The notes under the pieces were generated by a model, which was not told the DNA's origin, did no database searches, and saw only the letters and a list, made by a program, of their open reading frames with translations. From the NCBI GenBank assembly GCA_028871775.1, contig JAGWMH010000050.1, positions 1-10,153 of the forward strand: 10,153 nt of DNA, read 5' to 3'. The position numbers and the translations under genes are program-made. This stretch comes from Betaproteobacteria bacterium. Lineage in GTDB: Bacteria > Pseudomonadota > Gammaproteobacteria > Burkholderiales > Gallionellaceae. Shown here in pieces: positions 7,781 to 10,153 of the stretch (position 1 is its first letter; every line of letters begins with the position of its first letter).

Positions 7781-7915
7781 AGGGAAACGCCGATTAAACC
7801 GTCATTGCGAGGAGCGTAGCGACGTGGCAATCCAGAAGTTCGTTTTATATCAGAATACTGGATTGCCACGCTTCGCTCGCAATGACAGCCTGGGTGAATA
7901 AATCGGCGTTTCCCT
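7781..7915. repeat. Composite palindrome with 15-bp perfect outer inverted repeats (MITE-like)
   Basis: AGGGAAACGCCGATT at 7781-7795 is the exact reverse complement of AATCGGCGTTTCCCT at 7901-7915. Between them lies a second palindrome (7801-7886). The total is 135 bp, exactly 45 codons. No target-site duplication is evident at the outer ends. It may be a non-autonomous mobile element or a nested pair of repeats; no transposase is present. Confidence 0.7.
7801..7886. repeat. Dispersed 'GTCATTGCGAG...TGGCAATCCAG' palindromic repeat
   Basis: The left arm 7801-7835 starts GTCATTGCGAG and ends GTGGCAATCCAG. The right arm 7858-7886 is its reverse complement, except that the left arm has six extra bases in the middle (GAGCGTAGCGAC against CGAAGC). 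The loop 7836-7857 is AT-rich. Elements with these arms are known as dispersed intergenic repeats in many bacterial genomes and are often mistranslated as 'CHCERSVAIQ' or 'GLPRRYAPRND' peptides; both peptides occur in the frame here. One copy is present in the window. Confidence 0.85.
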
Positions 7916-8041
7916 CGTGGAACAGCTAGTCGTTTCACAAGCAGTTTCATCAGCGCAGCTAATCTGCCCTTGGCTTCGTCTGCGGCCACTCGCTCTGCAA
8001 TCATGTAGGGTGCGCTATTGAGTTGGAAACGGAATTATTCA

Positions 8042-10114
8042 TCAGAGCTTGTGCCGAAGCTCCAAACGCCACTCGCGCGGAGCCAGCGGCAGGTCGTTGG
8101 GAATCAGGCCCGGCGCCGGGGAGGGCTCGCGCGCATCGGCATTGAACAGATTGAGCACTTTGGCGGCAAAATCCCAATCGCTGCTCTGCTTCTGGGTGCG
8201 CAGCGTGAGGTCCACGGTGTGGTAATCGGCGATGGCGAGGCGTGTATCCAGCGGCTCACGCTTGCGGCTGGCGACGTAGTTGAGTTGCGTGTCCAGAGCC
8301 CAGTGTGGCATGAAGCGCCAATCCGCTCGTGCATAAACGTGGTGGCGGGGTGCGTTGCCCGCATCCTGGTTCGTTGCCTCATCGACCGAATGTTGCTGCG
8401 CGTAATTGCCCGACAGCCGCAGGCTTTGGTTCGCATCCCAGGCCAGCTCGACTTCCATGCCTTGTCCATGCTGTCGCCCGGCATTCTGCGCGGTAACTGT
8501 GTTATCCGGGTTCGGCACGAAACGCAGGATATCCTTCATCTGGTAGCGGAACAGGTTCAGGTTCGCCTGCAAGGTGCTGGCAGCCTGCCAGGCAAAAGCC
8601 AGTTCCACCGATTCGTTGGTTTCCGGCCTGAGGTTGGGATTACCCAATCCCACCGGGTTATTGATGATATAGAGCTCGGAGAATGAGGGCGGGCGAAAAG
8701 CACGGCCATAGAGCAGCTTGCTGGTCAGGTTGTAGGCCGTTTCCCATACCAGCGCCAAACGCGGGTTAGTGGTGCCGCCGAAATCGGAATACTGGTCGTG
8801 GCGCACGCCTGCGGTCAGGTACCAGTCCTTGGCGAAAGCCCATTCGTCCTGCGCGTAAACATAATTCACTCGGCGGCTGTGCGGGCGCAGGAAAGGCGCG
8901 CTGTCAGTCACGTCCACCACCGATCCGAGCGGCGTCAACGGTGACGGTATGTAACCAACACCGGGAATGAACACCAGGGTGTAATTCTTGGTTTCCTTGG
9001 TACGGTACAGGTCATCATCCTGAGTGCCGGTGCCGAAGCGCAGCTTGTGGCTCTGCAACCCGGTATATGCAGCCGCCAGGTTGAAGCGCAAGTGACGCTC
9101 CCACTTGTAGGGATTACCGATCACGCCGTTGGGAAAACCGGGTGGGTAAAGCGTCAGATCGGATTGCTCGGTGATGTGCAGATAGCTGGCTTGTGCGGTC
9201 ACATCCAGATCGGGCGCAAAGTTCGCATCCTGATAGGTGAGGTCGGTGGAGACGCGCTCGCCGAAATTGTGCCCTTGGGGATCCAGCGCCGAAGCTATCC
9301 CGGCACCGGTGCCTACATGGTCGCGCTGCTGGTAGCCGGCGCGCAGCCGCCATTTGTCGCGTGACAGATCGAGGCGCCCGTCGATGGCGTTGCGGCCAAG
9401 ATTGACCGGCCCCGGCGCGAGGGAAGGAAATGGCGTGGGAGACAACGCGTCCGCGGCGATGATTTGCCGCTGGCCGTCGGTGGCGCCCGCCCGCAAGTAG
9501 GCGGCGGTATCGAACCCGCCCCATGTGCCGCCATACTGCACCCAGGCATCGCGGTTGTTGAACGAACCGGCGCGCAAACCGAATTGAGTGCCGTTGATGT
9601 CAGCAGCAGTCTTGGTGATGATGTTGATCACCCCGGAAAAGGCATCGGCACCGTACAGCGCGGAACCGGGGCCGCGGATCACCTCGATGCGCGCGATGTT
9701 CTCCACCGGCATACCTCCCCAGACTATAGAACGGTCGCCGACGAACACGCCGGTGATGGGTATGCCGTTCACCAGCATCAGCACCTGAGGATTGTACTGG
9801 GTGTCAATGCCGCGTATGGTATAGATCGGGTTGTAGCCTAAAGGAGATCGCGCCACATGCAGGCCGGGCACCGTTTCCAGCACCTCATCCAGATCCGCCG
9901 CGCCTATGGCGGCGATGTCTTCCGCGGTAACCACGCTGGCAACCGAAGGCGCCCGCGCGATCGGTTGCCGGGTGCCGCTGGCGATGGTGACGAAGGACTT
10001 GTCGCCATACGCCAGCGCCAATTCTTCTTCCTCGGACTGCGGCGCGGCATGGGCACCGGCGGCACACGACGCTGCCAGCAGCACGGCCAGTAGCTGCATT
10101 ATGTATCTTTTCAT
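8042..10114 (-). CDS. TonB-dependent outer-membrane receptor, ligand unknown
   Basis: A 690-residue outer-membrane protein that would import or sense a ligand using TonB energy. Residues 1-23 are a signal peptide (MKRYIMQLLAVLLA..., cleavage after AHA). A TonB-box-like FVTIAS follows at 41-46. The plug domain covers about 50-170, with strong family motifs: SVVTAEDI, LDEVLETVPGLHV, IRGIDTQYNPQVLMLVNGIP, and IEVIRGPGSALYGADAFSGVINIITK. The rest is a 22-strand barrel with typical segments such as YAQDEWAF, GRAFRPPSFSELY, NPNLRPETNESVELAF and the final FAAKVLNLFNADAREP. There is no N-terminal secretin-type signalling domain, so FecA-like control through an anti-sigma factor is unlikely. The last residue is Leu (LELRHKL), not the common Phe. 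Size and plug resemble BtuB/FepA-like receptors, but specificity cannot be read. It heads the block of receptor, binding protein and GGDEF-EAL enzyme. Confidence 0.95.
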   Translation of the reverse strand: MKRYIMQLLAVLLAASCAAGAHAAPQSEEEELALAYGDKSFVTIASGTRQPIARAPSVASVVTAEDIAAIGAADLDEVLETVPGLHVARSPLGYNPIYTIRGIDTQYNPQVLMLVNGIPITGVFVGDRSIVWGGMPVENIARIEVIRGPGSALYGADAFSGVINIITKTAADINGTQFGLRAGSFNNRDAWVQYGGTWGGFDTAAYLRAGATDGQRQIIAADALSPTPFPSLAPGPVNLGRNAIDGRLDLSRDKWRLRAGYQQRDHVGTGAGIASALDPQGHNFGERVSTDLTYQDANFAPDLDVTAQASYLHITEQSDLTLYPPGFPNGVIGNPYKWERHLRFNLAAAYTGLQSHKLRFGTGTQDDDLYRTKETKNYTLVFIPGVGYIPSPLTPLGSVVDVTDSAPFLRPHSRRVNYVYAQDEWAFAKDWYLTAGVRHDQYSDFGGTTNPRLALVWETAYNLTSKLLYGRAFRPPSFSELYIINNPVGLGNPNLRPETNESVELAFAWQAASTLQANLNLFRYQMKDILRFVPNPDNTVTAQNAGRQHGQGMEVELAWDANQSLRLSGNYAQQHSVDEATNQDAGNAPRHHVYARADWRFMPHWALDTQLNYVASRKREPLDTRLAIADYHTVDLTLRTQKQSSDWDFAAKVLNLFNADAREPSPAPGLIPNDLPLAPREWRLELRHKL

Positions 10115-10119
10115 GATGA

Positions 10120-10125
10120 CTCCCC
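10120..10125 (-). promoter_or_regulatory. Strong ribosome binding site of the TonB receptor gene
   Basis: GGGGAG on the minus strand, preceded by A, lies 5 bases before the ATG at 10114 and confirms that start. It is the best Shine-Dalgarno sequence of the minus-strand block. Confidence 0.8.
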
Positions 10126-10134
10126 TATTACAAC

Positions 10135-10140
10135 ATTATA
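10135..10140 (-). promoter_or_regulatory. Probable -10 box of the receptor promoter
   Basis: A perfect TATAAT on the minus strand in an AT-rich stretch 20 bases before the start codon would give a leader of about 14 nucleotides. The -35 box would lie beyond the window end, so the promoter and any operator, such as a Fur box, cannot be judged. Confidence 0.5.
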
Positions 10141-10153
10141 ATTATTATGCTGA

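Larger units (their letters stand above)
7711..8041 (-). other. Spacer between receptor and binding-protein genes; holds a palindromic element and an open frame
   Basis: This 331-bp stretch contains the composite palindrome at 7781-7915 and little else that I can recognise. The binding-protein frame is open through all but the last part of it, with in-frame ATG codons at 7950 (MKLLVKRLAVPRGKRR) and 8004 (MIAERVAADEAKGR). Neither has a well-placed Shine-Dalgarno sequence, although AAGGG occurs about 17 bases before 7950. No terminator with a T run is seen after the receptor stop, so read-through from receptor to binding protein is possible. Confidence 0.6.

Noticed and set aside
7781-7915. CRISPR array or full insertion sequence at the palindrome
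   Set aside because: There is a single palindromic unit with no regularly spaced direct repeats, no transposase frame and no visible target-site duplication.
8042-10114. FecA-type signalling receptor controlling a sigma factor
   Set aside because: There is no secretin-like N-terminal domain between signal peptide and TonB box, and no sigma/anti-sigma genes are in the window.

Overview
The window looks like chromosomal DNA of a betaproteobacterium. It is moderately GC-rich. It carries an AlgZ/AlgR-type two-component pair divergent from argH, a dispersed 'GTCATTGCGAG...' palindrome, and a dense set of signalling genes. A Gallionellaceae/Nitrosomonadales-like host would fit, but that is an impression from gene style and not a proven placement.

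Layout from left to right. (1) 2-889 (+): the 3' end of a large hybrid sensor histidine kinase. Only the last ATP-binding (G2) box, a receiver domain and a C-terminal HPt domain are inside the window. (2) 988-2780 (-): a two-gene operon of a LytS/AlgZ-type membrane histidine kinase and an AlgR-type LytTR response regulator. The two overlap by 4 bp (ATGA). (3) 2823-4211 (+): argH, argininosuccinate lyase, divergent from the kinase with only about 42 bp between start codons and followed by a hairpin terminator. (4) 10114-4304 (-): three genes on one strand, namely a TonB-dependent outer-membrane receptor, a periplasmic ABC-type substrate-binding protein with no ABC permease or ATPase next to it, and a membrane-bound GGDEF-EAL protein with a CHASE8/YfiN-like periplasmic sensor, HAMP and PAS. 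A strong -10 box and Shine-Dalgarno sequence precede the receptor.

The three-gene minus-strand block is the most interesting part. An outer-membrane receptor, a solute-binding protein without a transporter and a c-di-GMP enzyme with a periplasmic domain suggest a route from an extracellular ligand to c-di-GMP. The binding protein may act on the cyclase sensor, as YfiR does on YfiN. The ligand cannot be read from the sequence.

Between receptor and binding protein (7711-8041) lies a composite palindrome of 135 bp. It has 15-bp perfect outer arms and an inner dispersed-repeat palindrome. Its length is a multiple of three, and the binding-protein reading frame stays open through it, much like palindromic elements inserted in frame in genes of other bacteria. 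No rRNA, tRNA, CRISPR array or complete insertion sequence was seen.
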